Assembly (NCBI GenBank): GCA_963978895.1
Contig: OZ022241.1
Coordinates: 11,583,356 to 11,647,355, forward strand
DNA from: Erpobdella octoculata
Lineage: Eukaryota > Annelida > Clitellata > Hirudinida > Erpobdellidae
Length of the DNA: 64,000 nucleotides
Direction of reading: 5' to 3'
The notes beneath the pieces were generated by a model that was not told the origin of the DNA, ran no database searches, and saw only the letters and a list, made by a program, of their open reading frames with translations. The position numbers and the translations under genes are program-made. This document shows positions 1 through 11,465 of this stretch, one piece after another; position 1 is the first letter of the stretch, and every line of letters begins with the position of its first letter.

Positions 1-270
1 ATTTCTCAATAAACTTTCGTTATGGCGTCTAAACAAAGAGAAAAGGGAGAGGAAGAAGAAGAAGAAAAAAGAGCGGGAAAGCGAATATTAAAGCAGACAA
101 GAGACCGATAAGACCTTCAGACCGGGATGGTTCAGCCGGTGGAGCGTTTGATGGAGTAACGAGCACCTAAAAATGTCTTTCATGGAGCAGCTCTATTGAG
201 GCTTTTTAATCTTCTTTCTTGCCCGCTTTGCTTGCGCCGCACAGTCGCACCAATGCAGATAATTTATCTT
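1..270. other. Unassigned purine-rich sequence
   Basis: No supportable gene. A GA-rich stretch (about 35-110) is followed by mixed sequence. I see no open coding region with recognisable motifs. Confidence 0.4.
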
Positions 271-344
271 CCAGGCGGAGTGGAGCCATTATTTTGAGGT
301 TTACATGAATTAATTGAAATTATAATCCGGCCACTTCCGCCTGG
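271..344. repeat. Short imperfect inverted repeat
   Basis: The left arm at 271-292 begins CCAGGCGGAGTGG and the right arm at 322-344 ends CCACTTCCGCCTGG. The arms are complementary apart from a small indel and enclose about 30 nt. It may be the end of a foldback element. It sits directly beside the compound microsatellite. Confidence 0.6.
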
Positions 345-351
345 TTGGACA

Positions 352-407
352 CCGATGATGACGACGACGACGATGATGATGATGATAATGTTGTTGTATA
401 CACACAC

Positions 408-473
<66 letters not shown>

Positions 474-537
474 GATGATGATGACGACGACGACGACGAT
501 GATGATGATGATAATGTTGTTGTATACACACACATAA

Positions 538-630
<93 letters not shown>
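352..630. repeat. Tandemly duplicated compound microsatellite (GAY)n-(TA)n
   Basis: A block of GATGACGACG triplets, a TTGTTGTATACACACACATA linker and a (TA)n run occurs twice with a 126-nt period (linker at 391 and again at 517). The second (TA)n run continues to about 630. The open frames here are only Tyr-Ile or Asp runs and are not genes. Confidence 0.9.
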
Positions 631-632
<2 letters not shown>

Positions 633-660
633 TTTTTCATTCAGTTGTTTCCCTGAAGGA

Positions 661-843
661 ATGACTCTTAATCGTTCTTCTCATTTCAACCAGCGACGAT
701 CATTGGTATTCTGGTGGGTGATTATATGTATAACTATTATTCTTGGTATCAGCGTACTGGTGACGTACACAGCTGAACAAGTCACATATGTTGCAACCAC
801 AGTTCTTTACAAAAGTGAACTATTAATATGTTGTTTATTGTAA
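661..843 (+). CDS. Possible 5' exon with membrane anchor, LDLa-repeat gene (end uncertain)
   Basis: An ATG opens a 60-residue frame with a short polar, basic N-terminus (about residues 1-13) and a strongly hydrophobic stretch (about 15-36, WWVIICITIILG), as in a type II membrane anchor. A TTTTCATTCAG acceptor-like site lies just upstream. It is on the same strand as two LDLa exons that begin about 570 nt downstream, so it could encode the anchor of an LDLa-containing surface protein. I could not pick a donor giving the phase 1 those exons need, and the frame runs to a stop, so the 3' limit and the link are inference. Confidence 0.35.
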   Translation: MTLNRSSHFNQRRSLVFWWVIICITIILGISVLVTYTAEQVTYVATTVLYKSELLICCLL

Positions 844-1411
844 ACTTTATTTTTATAAAACAGTATTTATTGAAATAATTAAAAACAAGTTAAACACTCA
901 TTAAATAAACGTTTGTTTATTTATTGCTTCCGGTTTCATTTGGAATTTGAAGTTAAATTTATAAAAACTGTATAGTTTATTACAAATTTTTATTTATGTC
1001 ACAATCTCTGTTTGTTTGTATGTGTGTGTTTTTCTCTGTATTGACAATAAAGTTAAACAAAATTAAACATAGTGATCTAGAATAAAAAAATGGTAGATAA
1101 AAATGTTAAACCATAGGTAAGCATTTAAAAAAAATTTAGTTTTTTTCAGATCTCTAAACTAAAACCCTTAAGATGCAGTTTGCTAGGCAAAATATTCAAA
1201 ACTAGTTGATACGAAACTGCAAATTATATATTAAAAAAATTGAAATATGAATTGATTGTTCATTTGTTACTTAAATTGAAAATTTCAGCTTTTCAACGTT
1301 TGGTTTTAATTTTAGTTTTCAGATCGGTCAGATATGTTGAAGGTTTGTTAAAAAGTTTTAAAATATACTTTTTATTTATCAAATGCCGGTAAAATTAACA
1401 AACTTATACAG

Positions 1412-1525
1412 ATTGTCCAGTTGGTTCAGTGATGTTTTGTCCAATAAATAAACATTGCATTTCAAGTCAAGAACGATGTGATCGATTTCAAGATTGTCCT
1501 GATGATAGAGATGAGAGCAATTGCA
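1412..1525 (+). CDS. LDL-receptor class A repeat exon 1
   Basis: A 114-nt exon between a TTATACAG acceptor and a GTAAGA donor is open in one frame with split codons at both ends (phase 1-1). It encodes one complete LDLa module. The six cysteines have typical spacing and the calcium-binding acidic cluster is present (CDRFQDCPDDRDESNC). LDLa modules are about 38-40 residue extracellular calcium-stabilised ligand-binding units, and phase 1-1 single-module exons are the classic arrangement. The full gene (LDLR-, LRP- or serine-protease-like) cannot be determined. Confidence 0.85.
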
Positions 1526-1598
1526 GTAAGAACTATTGTTCTACTATATTAAAACACTTTTTTCACACAAAAAAACTATGTTTTAAATGAATTTCAAG

Positions 1599-1712
1599 CT
1601 TGCAGAAACGCTGAATATGGGTGCAAAAATGGTCGTTGTATTTCTGAAAAGTTTTTATGCGATGGAGTCCAAGACTGTCCATACAACGACGATGAAAGTG
1701 ATACAAACTGTG
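1599..1712 (+). CDS. LDL-receptor class A repeat exon 2
   Basis: A second 114-nt phase 1-1 exon lies 73 nt downstream of the first, after an acceptor AG at 1597-1598 and before a GT donor at 1713. It encodes a complete six-cysteine LDLa module with the conserved GRC, CDGVQDC and DDES motifs. Symmetric exon phases mean that modules can be added or skipped without a frame shift. A decayed relative of this exon lies at 11111-11192, so the gene probably continued that far, with an intron filled by transposons. Confidence 0.85.
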
Positions 1713-2226
1713 GTAAAAAAATAAATTTTAATTAAGTATGTGAATTTGGAATGCACGACAACTTTAAAAAAAAAACATTTTAATTCTGTGACATTTATTA
1801 CTTACGACATTCATTATTTAAAACATTTAAAACAAAATTTAATACGCTAATTTTAAAACAGCAATCTTTAACACCGGAAATTTTCAATACCGCAACGTTT
1901 AAACCGTAATTTTTATATTACAACAGTTTATATTTTACTGAGGAAATTTAATGCCTACGACTACGACTACTTTCTGCATTTATCATCAAATGAGTTAAGG
2001 CATAATGATTAATAAATTAAACAAACATTTGCAAATGAATGCAGACTGATAAAACAGTTGAAATGAAGTTAAAGTTATTCGAAGTAATGGAAGAACAGCC
2101 ACAACAACAGAAAAAAATAAATATCACTAGAATTATTACTGCGAAAGAAGACATTATATTTTTACTAGTCTTTTATTAACTTACTTTGTGAGGTCGAACG
2201 GACCATTTTTGAGGTTAATCGGGCTT
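1713..2226 (+). other. Putative intron, nothing else recognised
   Basis: AT-rich non-coding sequence after the second LDLa donor. I see no exon, RNA gene or mobile element with recognisable motifs. Confidence 0.4.
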
Positions 2227-2240
2227 ATATATATATATAT

Positions 2241-2291
2241 TAATAAATAACCAAGATTCGGTAAATAATACCGAATCTTGGTTATTTATTA
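2241..2291. repeat. Perfect 23-bp palindrome
   Basis: The arms at 2241-2263 and 2269-2291 are perfect reverse complements (TAATAAATAACCAAGATTCG then GTA on the left) around a 5-nt AATAA loop. The outer arm sequence CCGAATCTTGGTTATTTA recurs once at about 5684-5701 beside the first PLE leader, so it is a dispersed element end rather than a chance palindrome. Confidence 0.9.
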
Positions 2292-2426
2292 AGCCGAATA
2301 GTTTCGGTTATTGGGTGACGATCAGTCCACTAACAGAAATCTGGTTATCGGGCAGAAATGCAAATGATGACGGATGAACTATAGGCTCTTCAGTTCTATA
2401 GCCAGGCAAAACAAGAAGTTCATCGT

Positions 2427-2506
<80 letters not shown>
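2427..2506. repeat. (AT)n microsatellite
   Basis: About 80 nt of alternating AT with one G interruption, directly abutting the CTAG of the next element. Confidence 0.95.
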
Positions 2507-3985
<1,479 letters not shown>

Positions 3986-4464
3986 AGAAATTTTTTGTTA
4001 TTTTATTTATTAATAACTAGCAGTGCCCGTAGCGGCTTCGCTCGCATGAAATTAGAGAATTTGAACCGTGCATACATAGTAGAGTACTGCACGGATCAAT
4101 TTTTTAGGTCTCGTCTCGATCCGTCGACATTTTGGCCCAGCCCGTTTCAAAAACCGATATTCCTGGCCCGGCACGGCCCGTCTAATATGGGCCCGGCCCG
4201 TTTTTACAGGTCTAGAAGTTCTATATACTTGATGAAAAACTTCGCCCCGTCCCACCTTGACTTCAGGTTTGGCCCGGCCCAACTGAAGACCCTAAAATCA
4301 CTAAAATATCTATATACTTGGTGAAAAACCTCGGCCCGTCCCACTTTGATTTAAGGTTTGGCCTGGCCCGTGTGAAGACTCTAAAACAACGGCTTGGCCC
4401 AACTGGTGATAAACTGGACTTAGCTACTTTTAACCGGCACAAAACTTCAAAATACTAATTTTTA

Positions 4465-5330
4465 CATTTGTAGCACTTACAGTTTTTGAGTAGCAGTTAT
4501 TTTGAAATCAAATAACCCTTATTTCCATCCCACATTTGAGGTCCTGGAAACCAAATTTTTAAAAAATGTTGAAACACTTATATCATTATTTTTAGAGTAA
4601 ATACTAAATACTAATTTTGACATCTGTAGCATTCACAGTTTTTGAGTAGCAGTTACTTTAAAAACCAAAGAAACCTTTTACCACCCCACATTTGAGATCA
4701 TGAAAACCAAAATTTCATATATCCTTATTTTTAGAGTAGAAACTAAATACTAATTTTTACTTTTGTAGCATTTACAGTTTTTGAGTAGCAGTTACTTTAA
4801 ACACCAAGTAACCCAATTTTCCACCCCACATTTGAGGTCCTGAAAACCAAATTTTCAAAAAATAGTGAAACACGTATATCATTATTTTTAGAGTAGAAAC
4901 TAAATACTAATTTTTACTTTTGTAGCATTTACAGTTTTTGAGTATCAGTTACTTTAAAAACCAAGTAATCCTATTGTCCAGCCCAAATTTAAGGTTCTGG
5001 AAACCAAATTTATAAAAAAATGGTGAAACACGTATATCTTTATTTTTAGAATAGAAACTAAATACTAATTTTTAAATCTGTGGTATTTACAGTTTTTGAG
5101 TAGCAGTTTAAAAAACAAATAACCCTATTTTCCACCCCACATTTGAAGTCCTGGAAATCAAATTTTCAAAAAATGCTAAAACACGTATTTCATTATTTTT
5201 GGAGTAGAAACTAAATACTAATTTTTACTCCTGTAACATTAACAGTTTTTGAGTAGAAGCTACTTTAAAAACCAAATAACCCAATTTTCCAACCCACATT
5301 TGAGGTCCGGGAAACCGAATTTTCAAAAAA
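4465..5330. repeat. About 155-bp tandem repeat inside Helitron copy 1
   Basis: Six degenerate units are marked by CAGTTTTTGAGTAGCAGTTA-like cores near 4478, 4635, 4775, 4930, 5090 and 5245. Each is followed by CCACCCCACATTTGAGGTCC and AACACGTATATC motifs. The homologous array in copy 2 (about 13260-13960) has a similar period. Confidence 0.85.
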
Positions 5331-5574
5331 TTGTGAAACACGTATCTTTTTATTTTTCAAAAAGAATCTATATACCAAATTTCAAAATCTCCTCATTTTT
5401 GGTTTTTGAGATATACAATGTTTTAGAAAAAAGTTTGTTTTCCAGTTTTTTCCCCTCAGGAGCAAAATTTTCAAAAATCCTTTCTTAGCGGATGTTTACG
5501 CTATAAAAGTAATATAAGTTCCAAATTTCACGTTCCTAGGATGAGGCGTTTGAGCTCGGCGTTGATTATCAGTC

Positions 5575-5623
5575 AGTCATCTGTCAGTCAGTCAGTCAGT
5601 CAGTCAGTCAGTCAGTCAGTCAG
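5575..5623. repeat. (GTCA)n tetranucleotide repeat
   Basis: About eleven tandem GTCA units near the 5' (minus-strand) end of Helitron copy 1. Copy 2 has only three or four at 14188-14202. Confidence 0.95.
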
Positions 5624-5699
5624 GACATGTTCTTTTATATATATAGATAATTACAATTAAAATTCAACAAAATACGTTATTTTCCGAATCTTGGTTATT

Positions 5700-5890
5700 T
5701 ATATATATATTCCCGCAAGCAAGTTTTATCGAACTTTGTCGCCCATTTTGCATTCAACAGTTTCTTGTATAAACCTTGCAAAACAACAATATCTTTCCTT
5801 TCTGAAACTACACCAAGCAACGTTTTAAAATCTTTATTTTTTCCAGCTGACTGGCCAGTTTCGGTTAATTTAACCATCTCAGAGCTTCAT
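5700..5890 (-). mobile_element. Penelope-like leader/N-terminal segment, inverted copy
   Basis: The minus strand encodes a start followed by KLTETGQSAGKNKDFKTLL and about 40 more open codons ending KTCLRE. It is near-identical to 7343-7515 (plus) and more weakly to 14228-14372 (minus). It lies inverted immediately 5' of the GIY-YIG ORF. Short leader pieces in either orientation around a body are characteristic of Penelope-like elements. The product is not recognisable by itself; I infer it is the N-terminus of the PLE polyprotein. Confidence 0.5.
5845..5886 (-). ncRNA. Hammerhead-ribozyme-like motif, copy 1 (core defective)
   Basis: On the minus strand: AGCT, CTGAGA, T, stem II GGTTAA/TTAACC, GAAA, stem III ACT-GGCC-AGT, cleavage C, AGCT. 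The two AGCT tracts can pair as stem I. Compared with the hammerhead core CUGANGA...GAAA...UH, one base of CUGANGA is missing. PLEs are known to carry short-stem-III hammerheads in their terminal repeats. Confidence 0.5.
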
Positions 5891-5912
5891 TTATAAAAAT
5901 AAAAATCACTCC

Positions 5913-6218
5913 ATGGTTATGCGTAACAATATTTTTAACTGTAAAAAGCATTTGCAACGGAAAAATGTTATCTACAGGTTCACATGTCCCTGTGATCATT
6001 CAACATATATTGGCTCTACCCGAACGTCTTTATCACGAAGGTTGACTATGCATTTGCAAAGTGGAGGTATCATGAAGCATTTCTGTGAAAAACACCATAA
6101 GCAGTTATCTAGACAAATCCTTGTGGATAACACTAAAATAATAGAAACTTTTAACAATCCGAGACGTTTTAAGGGTGGCAGAGGCTTTGTTGATCCAGGA
6201 ACAAAAACCGACAATTAA
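5913..6218 (+). pseudogene. GIY-YIG endonuclease domain of a Penelope-like element (frameshifted)
   Basis: The open frame contains VIYRFTCPCDHSTYIGSTR, which matches the GIY-YIG core (IY...YIG), then an SLSRRL segment and an MKHF segment. In PLEs this domain sits C-terminal to the reverse transcriptase and nicks target DNA. The frame departs after about residue 85. The expected continuation (AEALLIQEQKPTIN, the conserved C-terminal part of these domains) is read in the next frame from about 6150, so a single frameshift separates the two parts. The reverse transcriptase is absent from this locus. ATG choice at 5913 is arbitrary because the upstream body is missing. Confidence 0.7.
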
Positions 6219-7053
6219 CATTCAAGATAACAATTTCACTCACATTTTGAAGTTGTTTGATGGCCCAATTGTTCCAAAATTCGGAATTGCATCAAACGTC
6301 AATAAAGGAATGAATATGAATAGATTGATGGAAGGAGATAAACATAAAACAGAGATGACGAACAGGGATCCAAAAAAGAAACTTCTTGAAACAAAGGTAA
6401 ATAACTGTCAACATTCATCTGACGTTTCAGTTGGAGAGGCTAGTAATAATTGTGACTCTAAAATCTTAGAGCCCAAACCACTTCTCTACGATAATCTCAA
6501 CAAGAATAAAACGAGCGTGAAATTTGAAAATGATTTGTACGAAAGAAGAGAACAAAGTGATTGCTGCGAGAAAGAAATTGATATGGTGACTGATGAAGAT
6601 ATACTCAACGTCAAAGACATAGAGGATGCCGTCATGGAAAATCTCACTAACCAGAAGGAAACTACACCTGTCAAGAGTTATGAAAGGTTTGTGGATACTG
6701 AGGGAGATCTAAATAGAGAAACACCTGTTTGTTTTAAAAGCTGTGGCTCTAAAAATACGGAGTCAGAATCACTCTCTCTTGATAGTTTCCACACAGATGA
6801 AATGATTGAAGAAAAAGAAAATGACTTGGAAGAAAAACATAAAAGTAGTAATAATGTCGACGATGAAGATGTTTTCTGTAACTGTGAAGGTAGTGAAGTC
6901 GAGGTTGATGGCGATGCGGCTAAAAATTGTGGAACTACACTAATCGGAGAAATTGAGAATGTTTTGATTAATAGTACAGGTGATACTGAGACACCTGCGG
7001 TGTTTGAACATTTACTTTGCAATCCAAATATTAATATAAAAAGAAGAAAGTAG
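6150..7053 (+). CDS. C-terminal end of GIY-YIG domain plus long acidic tail
   Basis: The frame begins with RVAEALLIQEQKPTINIQ, the end of the GIY-YIG domain. It then continues open for about 270 residues of low-complexity, acidic, Ser/Asn/Glu-rich sequence with clustered cysteines (DVFCNCEG) and a basic end (KRRK) before a stop at 7053. Known PLE endonucleases end soon after the KP.IN motif, so this extension is unusual. I do not recognise it. It could be an element-specific tail or captured host coding sequence. The PLE leader begins within a few bases of its stop. Confidence 0.5.
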
Positions 7054-7535
7054 AAAACAAAAACTACGGAAAAAGTGAGCGTGATATCAGCTGTGTGGCT
7101 GGCTGGTTGTGTACTTAATTTGTATTTTAGTGAGACTTTGGCTGAACGCGTCGACACTTGTTTACTCACTGAGAGCGTGTTTATTAATACTCGATTACTT
7201 TTATTGATTTTACGTCTAATTCTGCATGTATTGAAAACAAACTAACTGCTGTTTAAAATTCAGTTTATTATTATAAGTTTGAGAAAGTGTCCTTTTCGAT
7301 TTTAATATAAACCGTTTTATTATTATAAATGAAGCTCTGAAAATGGTTAAATTAACCGAAACTGGCCAGTCAGCTGGAAAAAATAAAGATTTTAAAACGT
7401 TGCTTGGTGTAGTTTCAGAAAGGAAAGATATTGTTGTTTTGCAAGGTTCATACAAGAAACCGTTGAATGCAAAATGGGCGACAAAGTTCAATGAAACTTG
7501 CTTGCGGGAAAATATTGTCCCCAATTATGTATGGA
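7054..7535 (+). mobile_element. Penelope-like leader (non-coding part plus N-terminal coding), direct copy
   Basis: It starts near AAACAAAAACTACGG right after the stop of the acidic ORF. It runs through about 270 nt of non-coding leader, a tiny ATGAAGCTCTGA frame and the hammerhead-like motif, then the KLTETGQSAGKNKDF coding segment ending [12 protein letters not shown] before a (TA)n array. The same block is present inverted at 14228-14640. A 3' end (endonuclease) followed directly by a 5' leader resembles the partial-tandem (pseudo-LTR) arrangement of PLEs. Confidence 0.55.
7333..7375 (+). ncRNA. Hammerhead-ribozyme-like motif, copy 2 (core defective)
   Basis: Stem I AGCT (7333-7336) pairs with AGCT (7372-7375). 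The core reads CTGAAAA, then T, then stem II GGTTAA/TTAACC, GAAA, a 3-bp stem III ACT/AGT closed by GGCC, and cleavage-site C. ACTGGCCAGT is a 10-nt perfect palindrome, so a dimeric fold is possible. The catalytic position equivalent to G8 is A here, so cleavage is not expected from this copy. Confidence 0.55.
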
Positions 7536-7565
7536 ATATATATATATTTGTTTGTGATACTAGAG

Positions 7566-7760
<195 letters not shown>

Positions 7761-7764
7761 AGGC

Positions 7765-7972
7765 TTGTTTTCCCGCTCCCGGTTGCTTTCCCGTTCCTGC
7801 TTGCTCTCCCGTTCTCGGTCGGTTTTTCGCTCCCGGTCGCTTTCCCGTTCCGGTCGGTTTTTCGCACTAGGCCCTTTTCCCTTTCCCAGACGCTTTCCCG
7901 TTTTAGGTTTTTTCCCGCTCCCGTTCGATTTCCCGTTCCGGTTCGCTTTCCCGTTCTCGGTCACTTTCCCTT
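7765..7972. repeat. Pyrimidine-rich degenerate minisatellite
   Basis: Imperfect units of about 16 nt resembling TTTCCCGTTCCCGGTCGC. Related blocks occur at 2560-2610, 8215-8505 and 10411-10535, each beside Helitron-like ends. All are pyrimidine-rich on the plus strand. Confidence 0.8.
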
Positions 7973-7983
7973 ATATATATATA

Positions 7984-8150
7984 TCTATATATATATATAA
8001 ATGAATGTTTGTATATATGTCCTTTATGCATTGCTACACCATTCATCAGATCGTAATGAAATTTTCACACAACCTTGAGAGTCAAGGGGAATCAAATATA
8101 GAGAAAAAAAATTGAAATCCGTCACAAAATGAGCGGAGCGCCAAGTGGGC
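7984..8150 (+). mobile_element. Helitron-like 5' terminus (fragment)
   Basis: It starts TCTATATATATATATAAATG after an A, as expected for a Helitron 5' end. It continues ATGAATGTTTGTATATATGT and a block with ACACCATTCATC. The block from about 8003 is inverted at 10535-10661. No coding is seen. Confidence 0.5.
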
Positions 8151-8214
8151 CATAGTTTTCAACGGAGTGTGCTTAAAAAAAATAAAAAATAAAAAATATA
8201 TATATATATATATA

Positions 8215-8505
8215 TCGTTTTTCTCTCTCGCACCCGTTTGATTCTCCGCTTGCTCTCCCACTCCCTGTCGCTTTCCCGCTTCCAGTTGCTCTCCCGTTCC
8301 CGTCGATTTCCTGCTCACGGTCGCTTTCCCGCTTTCGGTCGCATTTCCGTTCTTTGTCGCTTTCCCGCTCCCTGTCATTTTCCCGCTCCCGGTCGATTTT
8401 CAGCTCCCAGTCGTTTTCCCGTTCCCGGTCGCTTTTCCGCTCTTTACCACTTTTCCGCTAACGGTCGCTTTCTCACTCCCGCTTGCTCTCCCATTCCCGG
8501 TCGCA
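8215..8505. repeat. Pyrimidine-rich degenerate minisatellite, second block
   Basis: About 290 nt of units resembling TTTCCCGCTCCCGGTCGC, beginning CGTTTTTCTCTC as in the fragment at 2555. Open frames across it are Pro/Arg/Phe runs with no domain. Confidence 0.8.
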
Positions 8506-8507
8506 TA

Positions 8508-8585
8508 TTTTTAAATGGGAGTATTCGGTAATTCAGAGATCGACTAGCCGGCTAAGAAGGGTGTGGCTTAAGGCTCTGCTTTAGA
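8508..8585. repeat. Left arm of inverted repeat (pair with 10343-10410)
   Basis: About 75 nt from ATATTTTTAAATGGGAGTA to GGTGTGGCTTAAGGCT. Its imperfect reverse complement lies at 10343-10410. Together with the 8003/10661 pair it brackets a region of about 2 kb holding a LINE fragment. Confidence 0.7.
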
Positions 8586-8806
8586 TATCTATGATTGCTA
8601 TTTTGAACGTGGCACAAAAAAACTATAGAACAGAGAATAACATGGTTTTATATATCTATATAACATATATAAAACCAACTATATTAAATCAGTGTTTTCC
8701 TTATGTGGTTTCAACTTAAATTTCAATGCGTTTCATCCGTCAATAGCCGTATTAATTTGTTAAGTTAAAGTCGATTCAGCTTGGCTCCTATTCAATGTCT
8801 TTGTCT
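8586..8806. other. Unassigned AT-rich sequence
   Basis: Contains a small inverted repeat at 8643-8675 (GGTTTTATATAT / ATATATAAAACC). No gene recognised. Confidence 0.4.
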
Positions 8807-9960
8807 ATAATAATAATAATAACATGGTTTAAAGTGGTTCAGAAGATTAAATAGCCTGTGTGAGAACCACTACTGGTTAAAAACCAATTTGTCCAAGCAT
8901 CACTTTAAAATGTTCAATCGACTCAACAGAAACTGCTTCTTCACTCAGCTGGTTCCAGGCATTGATGACTCTGCTGCTAAAGAATCTTTGCTTAAATTTC
9001 CCCTCCGATTGTTTAAAGATCTTGTGCCTGTGACCCCGTAGTCCTACTCTATTTGCTGTCTGGAAGTATCTTGATGCTGGAATATCTTCCTTATTTTTCA
9101 TCAGCTTGAATGTTTCAATGAAATCTCCTCTGCTTCTTCTTATTTCCAACGTTGTTAAGCCACACTTGGACAGCCTATCTGCGTACTTTAATGCTTGAAA
9201 TCACTTAATCATTTTTGTTGCTCTTCGCTGAACTTTTTCTAAAATTTCTTTGTCTTTTTCAAGTGCGGGTTCCATGCATGGACACAGTATTCTAGATGAG
9301 GCCGAACTAGAGTTTTGTACAGGTTCAAGATAATGTGTTTTTTTCTCTGCTTACCACAGTTCTTTCTGTCTGACATTGTCTTGATGGTTTCATATCTTGG
9401 TGGATGATGATTCCCAGGTCCTTTTCTTCTTCTGTTGATCTCAGTTGTTTTCCTCCAAGTTGGTAGTCAAATTTCTTATTTATTGCTCCTATGTGCATTA
9501 CTGCATATTTATCATTGTTGAAGAGCATCTGCCAGTCTGTAGACCATTGGAATAATTTTGCTAGATCACTTTCTAATATTTTCGCTTCTTTCTTGTTGTT
9601 GACTTTTGCACATAGTTTTGTGTCATCTGCAAACTTTGAAATTTTTGAAGCTATTCTATTGTCAATGTCATCTATGTAAATTATAAACAATAGTGGTCCT
9701 AAAACTGATCCTTGTGGAACTCTACTTGTTACCTCTATCCAACTTGAGACCGCTTCTTTGATCCTTACTCGTTGTCTTCTTTCTTTCAACCAGTTGGTGA
9801 TTCATTTAAGTAATTTCCCCTATATTCAGTATGCATGCAATTTCTTTTCTAGTCTTTTATGAGGTACTTTGTCAAAAGCCTTTGCAAAGTCTAGATAAAT
9901 TAGATCTATTGAGTTATTTTTATCTAGATTTTTGTAAACATCTTCGAAGACTTATAATTA
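8807..9960 (-). pseudogene. CR1/Rex-like LINE fragment (RT and C-terminal region)
   Basis: Read on the minus strand: LDFAKAFDKVPHKRL (catalytic Asp motif A), [22 protein letters not shown] (catalytic box), then a C-terminal part with RRSRGDFIETFKLM and RVINAWNQLSEEAV. Frameshifts and stops separate the parts at about 9790 and 9150-9325. The 3' end is a short (TTA)n tail at about 8810-8822. The C-terminal signature matches that of the element at 14902-17961, so the two belong to related families. Dead copy, truncated 5'. Confidence 0.8.
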
Positions 9961-10020
9961 TTTCTGATTTTTACCTCATTTATTTCAACTTTTAGAATAT
10001 TTAATTTATTGTTTTAACAT

Positions 10021-10068
10021 AGGGTTCTGAAGATGGCTTTATATAGCTAAAACTGGCCAGTTAATCCT
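10021..10068 (+). ncRNA. Hammerhead-ribozyme-like motif, isolated copy
   Basis: Stem I AGGGTT (10021-10026) pairs with AATCCT (10063-10068). Core CTGAAGA (10027-10033) fits CUGANGA exactly, and an extra T follows. Stem II is GGCT/AGCT, then AAAA where GAAA is required, then ACT-GGCC-AGT and cleavage T. Its stem I differs in sequence from the PLE leader copies yet still pairs, which supports a real structure. The G12 position is A, so this copy should be inactive. Confidence 0.5.
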
Positions 10069-10342
10069 GATTGTTTTATTATTACAATTACAATTCTCGT
10101 CATTTCAAATGAATGAAAATGGCTTTAAAAAAACATTTTTACTAGTGGGTAATAATATTAATAGTAATAATAACATGAATGTGAAGTCAAGGCGTTTCAC
10201 GAATTATGAGTTTTATTTTAATTTACTCAAACTAACTTTGAATTAACTAAATCAACAATTCATATTATTTGCGACATTTATATTAATATATTTAATAATA
10301 TCAACAACATAACATGTGAAATTAGAGTGCGATTCACCTCTA
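10069..10342. other. Unassigned AT-rich sequence
   Basis: Short ATA/TAA runs. No gene or known element seen. Confidence 0.4.
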
Positions 10343-10654
10343 GCCTTAAGCCACACCCCTCTTAGGCTGCAAGTCGATATCTGAATTACTGCATACTACC
10401 ATTTAGAAATATGTTTCCCGGTCGTTTTCCTTTTCCCAGTCGTTCTTTCGCTTTCTATTGCTTTTCCGTTCTTCTTGCTTTCCCGTTCCCACTCATTCTC
10501 CAGTTCCCATTTCCATTCGCTCTCCCGCTCACGCTCCGTTCATTTTTTGACCGATTTCATTTTATTTACAAAAACCTTCTCCCATTGCCTCTCAAGCTTG
10601 TGTGAAAGTTCATTACAATCAGATGAATGGTGTAGCGATGCATAAAAGACTTAA

Positions 10655-10661
<7 letters not shown>
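10343..10661 (-). mobile_element. Inverted Helitron-like fragment with pyrimidine block
   Basis: 10343-10410 is the reverse complement of 8508-8585 and 10535-10661 of 8003-8150, but the central minisatellite (10411-10535) is pyrimidine-rich on the same strand as in the left copy. The block order is therefore inverted while the minisatellite is not. Confidence 0.6.
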
Positions 10662-10868
<207 letters not shown>

Positions 10869-11110
10869 GTATCTAAAATTAGAGCACTAAAAACTAAATA
10901 AATAGTTTTTTATTCAATTCTATAACTTTGTGAGCTCTCAGTATTCAGAAAATAAGGCTTTTCATTTTTAAAAACATTTGCATGTACTGTAATAAGTACT
11001 AGTACTAAGGACTATAACTAAAATTAATAATTGTATTTAGTACAATTTTTTTCAGAACCTGTTTTTAATTTTTTCTAATTTTATTATAATATTTTAAGCG
11101 TCAATTTTAG

Positions 11111-11192
11111 CTTGTAAACGCTTTGAATATGGGTGCAAAAATGGACGTTGTAGATTGTCCTTTGGGTGACGATGAGAGCAAAGTCATATGTG
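11111..11192 (+). pseudogene. Degenerate LDL-receptor class A exon
   Basis: After a TTTTAG acceptor the sequence encodes CKRFEYGCKNGRC and resumes, in another frame, with DCPLGDDESKVIC before a GT donor. It is 82 nt against 114 nt for the intact exon at 1599-1712, so exactly 32 nt are missing between the third and fifth cysteines. This destroys the frame and the fold. It closely resembles exon 2 (EYGCKNGRC is shared), so it probably arose by exon duplication. Confidence 0.8.
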
Positions 11193-11460
11193 GTAATTTT
11201 AGTTTCTTTAACTTTTATTCTAGATGGAAATTGCAATCTAATGTTTATTAACGCAATTTTACATTTGAATTTTTGGAAGAACAAAAATTCTTATCTCTAC
11301 AGGTACAACTTGAAGATTTATTTTTCAGTACATCAGTAAACTGATATAATTACATGCTTTAGTTGATTTTCAATTGCGTACCAACAAATTAAAAACCCAA
11401 TACTTAACCGCAAAATTTACACAGCTTTTATTAATTAAATATTTTTTATTTGTTATAACT
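11193..11460 (+). other. Intron-like sequence, nothing recognised
   Basis: AT-rich. A segment at about 11405-11435 (CCGCAAAATTTACACAGCTT) recurs at about 12771-12796, so it belongs to a short dispersed repeat. Confidence 0.4.
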
Positions 11461-11465
11461 ACCAA

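Larger units (their letters stand above)
4017..5647 (-). mobile_element. Non-autonomous Helitron-like element, copy 1
   Basis: On the minus strand the element starts TCTATATATATAAAAGAACA (5647 down) and ends GGGCACTGCTAG (CTAG at 4017-4020). The host A/T lies at both junctions, matching the TC...CTAG ends and A^T target of Helitrons. Near the CTAG end lies a GC-rich block rich in GCCCG. The interior is a tandem repeat of about 155 bp (see 4465-5330) plus a (GTCA)n tract. No Rep or helicase coding is present. A second copy with the same ends and interior lies at 12801-14226. Confidence 0.65.

Noticed and set aside
264..656. ORFs of Tyr-Ile and Asp runs across the compound microsatellite
   Set aside because: They are translations of (TA)n and (GAY)n on both strands with no other content.
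6678..7169. Ser-rich minus-strand ORF of 163 codons
   Set aside because: Antisense shadow of the acidic tail ORF; no start context or motif.
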